Shown here piece after piece: positions 37,184 to 46,200 of a DNA stretch of 64,000 bases. This DNA is from Alcanivoracaceae bacterium (GTDB lineage: Bacteria; Pseudomonadota; Gammaproteobacteria; Pseudomonadales; Alcanivoracaceae). Each line of letters opens with the position of its first letter. Positions within the stretch are counted from its first letter, which is position 1. The stretch covers positions 356,123 to 420,122 of the forward strand of contig JARGPN010000006.1 of the NCBI GenBank assembly GCA_029213045.1, given 5' to 3'. Both the position numbers and the translations under genes were made by a program. The notes under the pieces were generated by a model that worked only from the letters and a program-made list of their open reading frames with translations, was not told where the DNA came from and ran no database searches.

Positions 37184-37205
37184 GCCGCCACTTATTCGTG
37201 GCGGC
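37184..37205 (+). other. Hairpin between imelysin and dihaem oxidoreductase genes
   Basis: GCCGCCAC (37184-37191) pairs with GTGGCGGC (37198-37205) around TTATTC, without a U-run. It may partly attenuate read-through, so the downstream genes could be less expressed than imelysin. Confidence 0.45.
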
Positions 37206-37259
37206 TTGCCCGCGGCAAAAATATTGTGCCGTTCAAAAAACATCGCTCCGGAAATTGTA

Positions 37260-38741
37260 ATGCACACACATCGCTCTGCAGACGTTTTAGAGTTTCTTTC
37301 TACTTATCAAACCCAGTCCACCCGTCTACTTCACGCACTGCTCCGCATGATCATAGTCGGTGTGACAATAACGCTGGTAGGCTGCGACAAAGCACCCACC
37401 TTCAACAAAGCAGAACAGGGCGAACATCTTTCCGGTGGCGATACTACCGTGATGAAATTCGACGAGAATGCCTTCTCACTTCCCGCCGCAAACTTAGCGC
37501 CATCACGTCAATTAAATTTTAGTGTCGGTAATAGCTTTTTCAAAAACGCTTGGGTTATTGCACCGGCCTCAACGGACGCCCGTGATGGGCTAGGTCCTTT
37601 GCTTAACACCAATGCGTGCCAGAACTGTCATATAAAAGATGGCCGCGGCCACCCACCCGCTACTGACGCCAAGCAAGCAGTATCTATGTTAGTACGTGTT
37701 TCTATTCCGTCCGACGAACACGATGAAACATGGCACATGCATAACGGGCTTGCGCCCGAGCCGGTATACGGTGGGCAACTGCAAGATTTTGCCAACCCGG
37801 GAGTCACCCCCGAAGTAAAAATTCGCGTGAGCTACGAACCGGTGACCGTCACCTTCGCTGACGGCAGCAAGGTGGCGTTGCGTAAACCCACGCTTAATTT
37901 TTCCAACTTAGGCTACGGCCCATTGCATAAAGACGCATTGTTCTCGGCGCGTGTCGCACCACCCATGATTGGCTTAGGGTTACTTGAAGCCATTGCCGAC
38001 GAAGACATCCTGGCGAATGAAGACCCTGACGACGCCAACAAGGATGGCATCAGTGGGCGCGCCAACCACGTCTGGGATAGAGCCAGTGAGTCAGTAAAAC
38101 TCGGCCGCTTTGGCTGGAAAGCGGGCCAGCCAAGTTTGAACCAACAAAATGCTGAAGCGTTTGCAAACGATATGGGTTTAACCAGCTCACTAGTACAACA
38201 CGACGCATGCACAGCCGCTCAAACAGATTGCATTGCCGCAGTAAACGGCGGCAACCCAGAAGTCAGTGACAATATTCTCGCCAACGTTCTATTTTATTCG
38301 CGCATGCTCGCTGTACCGGCACGACGCAATGTTAACGACCCGCAGGTTTTATCCGGAAAGTCATTGTTTTATCAGGCGGGCTGCCAACAATGCCATGCTC
38401 CGAAATTCACCACCCGTGCGGACGCCGCAGAGCCGGAGCTCGCTAACCAAACCATTCGCCCGTATACCGACTTATTACTTCACGATATGGGCGAAGGCCT
38501 AGCGGACAATCGACCGGAAGCGTTAGCGTCAGGAAACGAATGGCGCACACCGCCGCTTTGGGGCATCGGATTAATTGAAAAAGTGAATGGGCATACCGAG
38601 TTCCTGCACGACGGTCGCGCGCGTAATTTACTTGAAGCCGTTCTATGGCACGGCGGCGAAGCAGAACACGCGAAACAGCAAGTGCTGCAATTTAATGCGG
38701 AAGAACGCGCCGCCTTTTTGGCATTTCTTAATTCCTTATAG
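37260..38741 (+). CDS. Dihaem oxidoreductase lipoprotein (DUF1111-like)
   Basis: 493 residues from ATG 37260; ATG 37347 would also give the lipobox ITLVGC and cannot be excluded. Two c-type haem sites are CQNCH (in CQNCHIKDGRGHPP) and CQQCH (in CQQCHAPKF), the arrangement of the dihaem thiol oxidoreductase family found beside imelysin in many gammaproteobacteria. DPDDANKDGISGRANHVWD resembles an EF-hand-like calcium loop. It probably sits in the periplasm on a lipid anchor and passes electrons in iron or redox handling; the partner is unknown. The downstream imelysin follows after 12 bases. Confidence 0.9.
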   Translation: MHTHRSADVLEFLSTYQTQSTRLLHALLRMIIVGVTITLVGCDKAPTFNKAEQGEHLSGGDTTVMKFDENAFSLPAANLAPSRQLNFSVGNSFFKNAWVIAPASTDARDGLGPLLNTNACQNCHIKDGRGHPPATDAKQAVSMLVRVSIPSDEHDETWHMHNGLAPEPVYGGQLQDFANPGVTPEVKIRVSYEPVTVTFADGSKVALRKPTLNFSNLGYGPLHKDALFSARVAPPMIGLGLLEAIADEDILANEDPDDANKDGISGRANHVWDRASESVKLGRFGWKAGQPSLNQQNAEAFANDMGLTSSLVQHDACTAAQTDCIAAVNGGNPEVSDNILANVLFYSRMLAVPARRNVNDPQVLSGKSLFYQAGCQQCHAPKFTTRADAAEPELANQTIRPYTDLLLHDMGEGLADNRPEALASGNEWRTPPLWGIGLIEKVNGHTEFLHDGRARNLLEAVLWHGGEAEHAKQQVLQFNAEERAAFLAFLNSL

Positions 38742-38753
38742 GAGTGATACGAC

Positions 38754-39851
38754 ATGCGCGACGTTTTAAAAAGCCGTTTGACCATCGTCATAGCGCTCCT
38801 CTCAGCGTCTTTAGGCATTATCTCCTGCAGCCTGCCTCGGCAAGATGTGCTCAGCGACCTGGCGCAATACACTTACCTTCCCGCTTACGGGCAATGGCTA
38901 GAAAGCAACGTCACGCTTACAGACCACACCAAGCAATTCTGCCAAACGCCAACGGATACATCGGCACAGAGCTCTAAGGCAATTGAACGTCTGCGCAACG
39001 CTTTCTATTCTGCTCAATCACAGTGGTCATTGATGCAGCCGCTGTTAGTTGGACCGATGTCTGAAGGCAACAAAAGTTGGCAAGTTCAATTTTATCCCGA
39101 CAAGCGAAACCTCGTTGCGCGCCAAACCGAGACGCTTTTAGACAAAATGCCGACGCTAACGCCACAACAGCTCAGCGAAGAAAGTGTTGTTGTGCAAGGC
39201 CTCACCGCGTTCGAATACATCCTGTTCGATGAGTCCATCGATCTAGCGCAGCCATCGAAAAAAAAGCGCTACTGCCCTCTTCTGATGGCTATTGCCGAGC
39301 ATCAGCGCGCACTAACGGAAGATCTCCAACAACAATGGCTAACACCGACATCGGGTATGGCGGCACAACTTAGCCAATTTCCAAACGACCGCTATCTCGA
39401 TCAGAACGAAGCACTCGCAGACGCGCTACTCATTCAAATTAGTGCCATCGATAACCTAAAGAAAAAGCTCGGCGCGCCGCTGGGTCGATTAAGTCGCGGC
39501 GCCCCTCAGCCTTATCTCTCCGAGGCGTGGCGAAGCGGTCGCTCGCTTAGCAACATGCTCGCCACATTGAACGGCGCACGTGAAATCTGGACTGGCAGCA
39601 ACGGGCAGCTAGGCGTTAGATCTTTGATTAACGATAGAGAACTCAGCCATAAAATCGATCAGGCCTATGACGTCACGCAAGCGCAGCTCAAAGGCTTCCA
39701 GCAACCGCTGTTCCAACTCGTCACCCAAAGCGATACGTCTGCGCTTGATGCGCTTTATGAAAGCTTCGATGCGCTACATCGCATACATCACAACGAATTG
39801 GCGCAAAGTTTAAATATTCAAATCGGCTTTAACGCCGCAGATGGAGATTAA
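38754..39851 (+). CDS. Imelysin-like lipoprotein lacking the motif His
   Basis: 365 residues, TAGGAGTGATACGAC before ATG 38754. Lipobox GIISC. The region equivalent to GxHxxE reads GLTAFEYILFDES: the Glu is kept, the His is Thr. The second conserved region (LSRGAPQPYLSEAWRSGRSL) is present. Divergent imelysin copies without the His are found in such clusters, so it may have lost metal binding. It overlaps the transcription unit of the dihaem oxidoreductase and ends 2 bases before the next gene. Confidence 0.88.
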   Translation: MRDVLKSRLTIVIALLSASLGIISCSLPRQDVLSDLAQYTYLPAYGQWLESNVTLTDHTKQFCQTPTDTSAQSSKAIERLRNAFYSAQSQWSLMQPLLVGPMSEGNKSWQVQFYPDKRNLVARQTETLLDKMPTLTPQQLSEESVVVQGLTAFEYILFDESIDLAQPSKKKRYCPLLMAIAEHQRALTEDLQQQWLTPTSGMAAQLSQFPNDRYLDQNEALADALLIQISAIDNLKKKLGAPLGRLSRGAPQPYLSEAWRSGRSLSNMLATLNGAREIWTGSNGQLGVRSLINDRELSHKIDQAYDVTQAQLKGFQQPLFQLVTQSDTSALDALYESFDALHRIHHNELAQSLNIQIGFNAADGD

Positions 39852-39853
39852 TC

Positions 39854-40966
39854 GTGACCGTGTCACGGCGAACATTTCTGGGCCTAAGCGGCGCCATTGC
39901 CGGTGCAGGAATGATCGGCGGCTGGGCATTTTGGCAACAGCGCCAACACCGACCGTTAATACTGTCGGCACGCAATGATCAAAGCGGTCAGCACTATGCA
40001 GCGGGGTTTTATCTCGACGGTCGCTGTGCCTTTCAAACGCCAGTGGCAACGCGCTGCCACGACATTACCCGACACCCTTTTCTACCCATCGCGTTATTTG
40101 TAGGTCGCCGCCCGTCTACGGAAAGCTATCTTATTGACCTGCGCGACGGCAGGCTATTACAGACACTGAGAAGCCAAACGAACCGGCATTTTTATGGGCA
40201 CGCCATATTTGATGCCTCTGGAGACTGGTTATTCAGTACGGAAAATGACACCCGCTACCCTGGTAAAGGGGTAATTAGCGCCTATCGTTTTGACGGCGCT
40301 CAACTCCTCCCCCATCACGAGTTTCCGTCTTATGGAATCGGCCCCCATCAACTTGCGTGGATGCCTGACGGGAACACCATCGTTGTCGCGAACGGCGGCA
40401 TCCGCACGGAAGCCGATAGCCGCAAAGAAATGAACTTGAATGCCATGGAGCCCAGCCTGGTGCTCGTCTCTCGCGACGGACGATTGCTAAGCAAGGAAAC
40501 GTTGCCTGAGCAACAGAGCAGCATCAGACACTTAAATGTCGCCGCTGACGGCACCATAGTGACCGGCCAACAGTTTATGGGCGACGCCTATAAAGAAGTG
40601 CCCTTGCTCGCCATCAAACGCCCGCACCAACCTTTCACCACCTTTCCTGTCTCCCATCGCGCGCTCTCGGAGATGCGGCACTATACGGCAAGCATCTCCA
40701 TTAATAGTGAACTGCGTCAGCTGGCGATCACCGCGCCCCGTGGAAATCGTTTTTATATTTGGAATCTGAACAACGCGGAACTTCTTCTCGACGTTAACGT
40801 GCCCGACTGTGCTGGCGTCGGCGCGGTGAAAAATGGGTTTGTCGTCACATCGGGTCAAGGGAAGTGCCGATTATTCACCTCTATCGGAGCCACAGCGGAA
40901 CATCAACCAACCTCTAAAGCACTCACTTTACCCGCGGGCCTTTGGGATAATCACCTAATCTGCTAA
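39854..40966 (+). CDS. DUF1513 Tat-exported beta-propeller-like protein
   Basis: 370 residues from GTG 39854, two bases after the imelysin stop. The N-terminus has a twin-arginine signal SRRTFLGLSG, indicating folded export by Tat. The body has about six similar blades with motifs such as HAIFDASGDWLFSTENDTRY and PHQLAWMPDGNTIVVANGG, as in DUF1513 proteins that accompany imelysin. The cofactor, if any, is unknown. It is the last gene of the iron-linked cluster. Confidence 0.9.
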   Translation: MTVSRRTFLGLSGAIAGAGMIGGWAFWQQRQHRPLILSARNDQSGQHYAAGFYLDGRCAFQTPVATRCHDITRHPFLPIALFVGRRPSTESYLIDLRDGRLLQTLRSQTNRHFYGHAIFDASGDWLFSTENDTRYPGKGVISAYRFDGAQLLPHHEFPSYGIGPHQLAWMPDGNTIVVANGGIRTEADSRKEMNLNAMEPSLVLVSRDGRLLSKETLPEQQSSIRHLNVAADGTIVTGQQFMGDAYKEVPLLAIKRPHQPFTTFPVSHRALSEMRHYTASISINSELRQLAITAPRGNRFYIWNLNNAELLLDVNVPDCAGVGAVKNGFVVTSGQGKCRLFTSIGATAEHQPTSKALTLPAGLWDNHLIC

Positions 40967-41342
40967 TTCATTTTTAGCCGCCTCTAACGCCTTCCGAGGA
41001 TAAAACCACTAGGACGCCAGACTCGTTTTACAAATTTTTATATTGCAAAGCGAAAAAACAGGCGTTTTCCCACCTAAAAATCACTCTAAAAACACAAGTA
41101 ATAACAGCATGACATGCGCTCACAAGATGACTTCGATAAGCCAAGGAGAAGCGCATCACAATGAACCCGAGTTATTTTTTATATCTGTGACAAAAACACG
41201 GAAAATCAGGGCGTTTTTTCATAACCGGTTCGAGTATACGACCCCGCTGATAAGTAACTCACAATAAAAATATTTCGACATAATTAATTTTTTTTCCACG
41301 CGTATGCTTACCCCAACTTCCAAAACAGTTAGGTGACTAAGC
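40967..41342. other. A+T-rich intergenic region, 376 bases
   Basis: Between the DUF1513 gene and the FN3 lipoprotein gene. It is visibly richer in A and T than its surroundings, with long A and T runs at 41270-41295. AGGTGA precedes GTG 41343. A 74-codon TTG frame at 41043 is rejected for lack of a ribosome site. No repeat or RNA gene recognised. Confidence 0.5.
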
Positions 41343-43850
41343 GTGAAAATTAAATTTAAAAAGAAACTTCAAGAACAAATACCGTTATCTCGGAACGCAC
41401 GGATAACAAATTCATTATGCATTCTCGCGATTGCGTTAAGTGGCTGCGTCGCAACCAGCGAAGAAGAAATTAATCCGGAAGATATAACGTCTGCTATTGT
41501 TGAAGGCGCCAGCGATTATCTCTATGAAAGCTCTGCGACGGATACCACCAAACCCGCCGTTATATCGACCCTATCAGCAACAACACTCTCTTCAAATAGC
41601 TTACGTTTAAACTGGACATCACCCGGTGATGACGGCATGACTGGCACCGCAAAAGATTACGACATTCGGTACAACACGTCACCAATCGATCGCTCAAATT
41701 GGAAGAGCTCAATAAAATTAACGAATGAACCTGCACCTCAAGAGGCCGGCACAAATCAATCCGTTACAGTTGACGGACTAGATGCTGGCACCGAATATTT
41801 TTTCACCATGAAAACGTCAGATGAATCACGCAACAGAAGCAAACGCAGCAACGTCGCGAGTGCAACAACAGATACTGACGTGATTGAGACAACGCAAGAC
41901 ACCACCGCTCCGGCGAAAATTAGCGCGCTCTCTGCAACAGTGCTTTCAACCTCGAGTGTGCGACTCAATTGGACGGCACCTGGCGATGATGACAACAGCG
42001 GCACTGCATCAAGTTATGACATTCGCTTTGCTAATGTTGTCATTACAAATGGAAACTGGAACGGCATAACCCAAGCCGTCGGCGAGTCAAACCCTGGCGC
42101 TGCGGGCGACGCTCAGTCATTTACAATCAACGGGCTCAACGCAAACAGCCAATATTTCTTTGCAATTAAAACGCAAGATAAAGCAGGCAATGAAAGTATC
42201 TTAAGCAATGTGGTAAGCGGCACTACACTGGCCAATACGTCGGGCGCTGCAACAACACCAGGCACTGCAACGTCGCCTTACCCAACCATTAAGCACCTTT
42301 CTATTGAGTGGCCAATTAGCGGCGACAACGATGAGGACGGCGTTGTGTCTGTACGCTATCGTCAAAAAGGCAGCTCTGCGTGGAAAAAAGGAATGGATCT
42401 ATTCCGTGTGCCCGCGGGCAGCAATGAAGGCTTCTCATGGAAGAACAAGCATTCTGGCAGCCTGTTCAATCTTGCGGCCAACACAGAATATGACATTGAA
42501 CTGACACTCGACGATCCGGATAACGGCTCAACTATCGTGCAAACATTGAATGCCCGCACGCGCGCTGTTCCTCAGGCCGCCGCAGGCGCAAAGGTAGTGA
42601 ACGTTACGCCATCAAATTTTTCTAATGCATTAAGCAACGCCAGTGCTGGCGATCTCATTGTGCTCGGCGCAGGAACCTACTCTGGCTTCACTGTCGGCCG
42701 TGATGGCGCACCTGGCCAACCGATTGTGATTCGCGGCGCAAACAAAAACAGTGTGATCATTAATGGCGATATACGCATGGATAACCGCCACGATGTCTAC
42801 ATCGAATCAGTCACTGTCAACGGCACCATTAAATTTAACAGCAGTGAACGTATTGTTGTCCGCGGCTCCAAGATCAACACAAACGGTAGCGGTATTGTTG
42901 CGCAAGGAAATGGCACTGTGAATTCCTATATCGCTGACAACGTCGTACTTGGCTCTACCACTTGGAGCAACAACACCGTCGGCAATAACGGCAGCAACAC
43001 TGGAGAAGGAATAGAACTTACTGGCCCTGGCAATGTTATAGCGTATAACTATGTGAAAGGATTCCGTGACTGTATTTCATTGCTCGAAGATGACGAAGCG
43101 GTAAATCAACTCTCTTTCGATATTTATAACAACGATATTGAAATTGGTGCTGATGACGCGATCGAAGCCGACTTCGCCATGGGTAACGTGCGCGTGCTGA
43201 ACAATCGCATCACCAACTCGTACGTCGGATTAAGCTCGCAGCCAAGCCTCGGAGGGCCAACCTACTTTATCGGCAACGTGCTATATAACGTGGTTTACAC
43301 TGCATTCAAACTGCATCGCGGTAGCGTTGGTGATGTTGCACTACACAACACCATTGTTAAACCTGGCGACGCTTTCGGAGTGTTCACCACCGATACTTGG
43401 TCCCATGCCTACTTCCGCAATAATATCTTTATCGGCGGAAATGTATCCGGACAAGTAGGACCATATGGCATTGGTAGCGGCGACGTCGCAAACCTGCGTG
43501 CTGCGGCGAGCAACACCAGCTTCGACTTTGACGCCTACGGTTCGATCGGCGGCAGTTTTTCAGGCCGCATTGGCAGCACGACCTTTAGCAGCTTAAACAC
43601 ACTGCGCAACAACACCACTGAAACGCATGCGCAACAAGTGGATATGAGCATCTTCGCCGGGGGCGTCACGTTCCCAGATACGGTGTTCCCAGCGCGCGGC
43701 GTTCCTGATCTATTCCTCAAGTCAGGCACAGCAGTGATTGATGCGGGCGTTGTCATCCCAAACATTAACGATGGATATACTGGTAGCGCACCCGACCTAG
43801 GCGCCTACGAACTTGGTGGAACCCAGCCTACCTACGGCCCACGTTCTTAA
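41343..43850 (+). CDS. FN3-repeat and right-handed beta-helix lipoprotein
   Basis: 835 residues from GTG 41343 (AGGTGA seven nt upstream). Lipobox ALSGC near residue 34. Two clear fibronectin type III domains follow (ISTLSATTLSSNSLRLNWTS at about 75 and ISALSATVLSTSSVRLNWTA at about 192), and a third, weaker one near 320-410. From about 420 the protein is a parallel beta-helix of pectin-lyase type, with turns such as VIRGANKNSVIINGDIRMDN and VYIESVTVNGTIKFNSSER. Such proteins bind or cleave acidic polysaccharides. No catalytic residue can be assigned, so lyase activity is unproven. Probably surface exposed. Confidence 0.85.
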   Translation: MKIKFKKKLQEQIPLSRNARITNSLCILAIALSGCVATSEEEINPEDITSAIVEGASDYLYESSATDTTKPAVISTLSATTLSSNSLRLNWTSPGDDGMTGTAKDYDIRYNTSPIDRSNWKSSIKLTNEPAPQEAGTNQSVTVDGLDAGTEYFFTMKTSDESRNRSKRSNVASATTDTDVIETTQDTTAPAKISALSATVLSTSSVRLNWTAPGDDDNSGTASSYDIRFANVVITNGNWNGITQAVGESNPGAAGDAQSFTINGLNANSQYFFAIKTQDKAGNESILSNVVSGTTLANTSGAATTPGTATSPYPTIKHLSIEWPISGDNDEDGVVSVRYRQKGSSAWKKGMDLFRVPAGSNEGFSWKNKHSGSLFNLAANTEYDIELTLDDPDNGSTIVQTLNARTRAVPQAAAGAKVVNVTPSNFSNALSNASAGDLIVLGAGTYSGFTVGRDGAPGQPIVIRGANKNSVIINGDIRMDNRHDVYIESVTVNGTIKFNSSERIVVRGSKINTNGSGIVAQGNGTVNSYIADNVVLGSTTWSNNTVGNNGSNTGEGIELTGPGNVIAYNYVKGFRDCISLLEDDEAVNQLSFDIYNNDIEIGADDAIEADFAMGNVRVLNNRITNSYVGLSSQPSLGGPTYFIGNVLYNVVYTAFKLHRGSVGDVALHNTIVKPGDAFGVFTTDTWSHAYFRNNIFIGGNVSGQVGPYGIGSGDVANLRAAASNTSFDFDAYGSIGGSFSGRIGSTTFSSLNTLRNNTTETHAQQVDMSIFAGGVTFPDTVFPARGVPDLFLKSGTAVIDAGVVIPNINDGYTGSAPDLGAYELGGTQPTYGPRS

Positions 43851-43873
43851 TATTTGCCTTCATAGGTACTCTC

Positions 43874-43908
43874 AAGGCCTGCGGATTTTTCCCAGGCCTT
43901 TTTTTTTC
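43874..43908 (+). terminator. Rho-independent terminator after the beta-helix gene
   Basis: AAGGCCTG (43874-43881) pairs with CAGGCCTT (43893-43900) and runs into ten T residues from 43899. It stops before the sulfotransferase gene, so the two genes have separate units. Confidence 0.9.
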
Positions 43909-43950
43909 TTCTTTTCCTCATTGGATTTATTAGCGACCTGGGGTGCATCG

Positions 43951-45006
43951 ATGACAGGGATTTGGCAAGATGCCTGCTCAGTAGGAGATTGGAGTAGGTC
44001 TGTGAACGACACGCATACATTGGGCGGAATTGTTTTGCATTCAGGCATTACTAACCAGCGCGGTCTAGACGCTGCGACTGCAAAAGGTGTCGTGCTCTTG
44101 AATTCAACACCCGCTAATGCGGGGCAAAGAATAAATGTCGGTGATGAGATACAACTTTCTAAGGGAAAGTATCGTGTTATCAGTGGCGGCGGCGAAGGTC
44201 GCTTGCAGCTAGAAAGCATCACACAGAACACACCTGAAAACATTTCCGGCATTACCCGCGTTCATTGTGGTTACCACAAGTGCCTCACAGAGTATTCTAA
44301 GAAAGTATACGGCGGCGTTTGCAAAGGTAAACTTCCCGGCACCTCACACGGCAGCTTCGCACATTTTTTTCACCGGGCAGATGCGTTCTATAATGAATGC
44401 AATCAGCACTATATTAATTCCGTCAGCGGACACGCGTTGGAATTAGATCGCTTCGAAGATATAAGAGTTGTACGCTTTATTCGCGATCCGAGAGATTTAA
44501 TTATTTCTGGCTACTTCTATCACAAACGTGCGGCCGAGCACTGGTGTGCGTTGAAAAACCCTACTGAAACAGACTGGGCCATGGTGCGCGGCTGTATCCC
44601 AAGGAAGCTGCCTAGCGATATTTCACTTACCGAGTATCTTAACTGCACGTCTCTCGAAGAAGGGTTAATTGCAGAAATGGATTTTCGCACCCACCATTAC
44701 AACAGCATGCTAGAATGGCCGAGAAATGATCAACGCGTTCGACTTTATCGCTATGAAGACATTATGGGAAATGAAGGGGACACGTTTCGCAGCATTGTTA
44801 ATTTCCTTGAGCTCCCCCTGCTGACGCGCATCGCAGGTGTGCATTACTCCAAGCGCTTTCGCGCAAAACGAAATATGGGCAAAACAGCACACATTCGAAA
44901 TCCAAACAGCCAACAATGGCGTCAGCATTTCACTCCAACTCTCACTGCAATGTTTAAAGAGCGCTTCTCTGAAGTTTTGCAACGATACGACTATCCGCTC
45001 GAATAA
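43951..45006 (+). CDS. Sulfotransferase family protein
   Basis: 351 residues from ATG 43951; the longer frame from 43813 crosses the terminator and is rejected. Residues about 45-95 are beta-rich and may form a small N-terminal domain. The nucleotide-binding 5' phosphosulfate motif appears as VHCGYHKCLTEYSKKVY, with Lys as expected. The 3' phosphosulfate motif appears as VRFIRDPRDLIISGYFYHKR, including the conserved Arg and Ser. It should transfer sulfate from PAPS to an acceptor, perhaps the polysaccharide handled by the neighbouring beta-helix protein (inference). No signal peptide is seen. Confidence 0.85.
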   Translation: MTGIWQDACSVGDWSRSVNDTHTLGGIVLHSGITNQRGLDAATAKGVVLLNSTPANAGQRINVGDEIQLSKGKYRVISGGGEGRLQLESITQNTPENISGITRVHCGYHKCLTEYSKKVYGGVCKGKLPGTSHGSFAHFFHRADAFYNECNQHYINSVSGHALELDRFEDIRVVRFIRDPRDLIISGYFYHKRAAEHWCALKNPTETDWAMVRGCIPRKLPSDISLTEYLNCTSLEEGLIAEMDFRTHHYNSMLEWPRNDQRVRLYRYEDIMGNEGDTFRSIVNFLELPLLTRIAGVHYSKRFRAKRNMGKTAHIRNPNSQQWRQHFTPTLTAMFKERFSEVLQRYDYPLE

Positions 45007-45117
45007 CTTGAGGGCTTAGCGTTTCATATTTTAGCGAGGACATGGAAGGATAGGCCTGCGCGGCAACCACTTTTCAAAAACGGTTCAAAAGTGATGCCGC
45101 GACGACCGAATATTTGG

Positions 45118-46023
45118 CTACGAAAACAATAAAGAACCGACGCCCATTTTAATGACATTTCCGCCGATACGGCAGCGGACACCACGACCAGGACGCTTAT
45201 CAAACTCCGCATGCAGCACACTTTTACGTGTGTCTTTGCTGCCGCGATCAATAGTAAATGTATGCGTCCCTTCTGCTGTTTCTTTTTGCTCCGAAAGATA
45301 TGCAATAAATTCTGGCATCACATTACCGATCGGCGGATAAATATCCCGCGGTAAGTTTGCATTGAGCAACCGGCCATAAAAATCAGATGAGCCGGTAATC
45401 GAACCTGGCGCAAACAGAAATAACTCGGTTGTGTACACCTCGGAAAGCAACTGAGTCCAGCGCTCTTCATTGAGGCTCGCGGCGAGCACGTGTTCGGGTT
45501 TTGTGAAAGGGACAATCAAAGTAGGATGGTCAACGCTTACGAGCATCGGGCGGTATTTGCTAAACGAAATGTGCTTTTCATCGACATTCAGCGCCTTCGC
45601 CAAACGACTCACCTCTGGGGTAAAACGGTCAACCGTCGGCGTTAGTGTTCGAGCGAACTGAATTGAACCTGGCGACTGCTCTCTTTTATCAATAAAGCTC
45701 TTAATCACATGTTCATTCTGACTCATCTGAAATGAAGCGAAGCCGCCCTCATCTTTCGCCAAGCCCATCTCGTAGGCCACATATGAAGCTGCGAGAATCG
45801 TGTGTGCGCCAAATAATGTTTTACCCTTACCGTTGTACACGCTCACCAGACATTCTTTGTTCGCAGCATCGACAAACACTGTTTCTGTTTGCTGAAACTC
45901 GCTAGCAATGGCTGTTTTCGTCTGGTCAGTGAATACACCACCATCAAGTACGACGACGGGAATCTGCGTGCCTTGGAAAGGCGAGTCCGCGAAAACATCG
46001 AGAAGGGAATAATCCAGCGCCAT
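45118..46023 (-). CDS. PhzF-family isomerase-like protein
   Basis: 301 residues, AAGGTGAACTCTT before ATG 46023. The fold is the DAP-epimerase/PhzF type: DVFADSPFQGTQIPVVVLDG opening, FQQTETVFV with the catalytic Glu, and GAHTILAASYV in place of GHxTxAAAH, so the second-half pocket is altered. PhzF isomerises a phenazine precursor, but most family members have unknown substrates. No phenazine genes are near. It is a single gene convergent with the sulfotransferase gene. Confidence 0.87.
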   Translation of the reverse strand: MALDYSLLDVFADSPFQGTQIPVVVLDGGVFTDQTKTAIASEFQQTETVFVDAANKECLVSVYNGKGKTLFGAHTILAASYVAYEMGLAKDEGGFASFQMSQNEHVIKSFIDKREQSPGSIQFARTLTPTVDRFTPEVSRLAKALNVDEKHISFSKYRPMLVSVDHPTLIVPFTKPEHVLAASLNEERWTQLLSEVYTTELFLFAPGSITGSSDFYGRLLNANLPRDIYPPIGNVMPEFIAYLSEQKETAEGTHTFTIDRGSKDTRKSVLHAEFDKRPGRGVRCRIGGNVIKMGVGSLLFS

Positions 46024-46147
46024 AAGAGTTCACCTTTATTATTGGAGTGGCAGTTAACACCTATTGAGCGGAGCATCGATAACGCCTGCCCCTGCCCTTT
46101 GACTATTCCTCTTTGAATATTGGAAAGCAAGGCTCCCTGCATCGCCC

Positions 46148-46180
46148 ACAAAAAAGCCCAGCATCGCTGGGCTTTTTTGT
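46148..46180. terminator. Perfect 15-bp terminator downstream of etfA
   Basis: ACAAAAAAGCCCAGC (46148-46162) pairs with GCTGGGCTTTTTTGT (46166-46180), 3-nt loop. The A-run on the left arm supplies the U-run for the minus-strand etfBA operon. Confidence 0.94.
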
Positions 46181-46200
46181 TACCGCTGTCTAATTCGATA

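Noticed and set aside
41043-41267. 74-codon TTG frame in the A+T-rich gap
   Set aside because: No ribosome site, no motif, and a composition like noncoding DNA.
43813-43950. Sulfotransferase start at 43813
   Set aside because: It would run through the strong terminator at 43874-43908 and encode a poly-Phe stretch.
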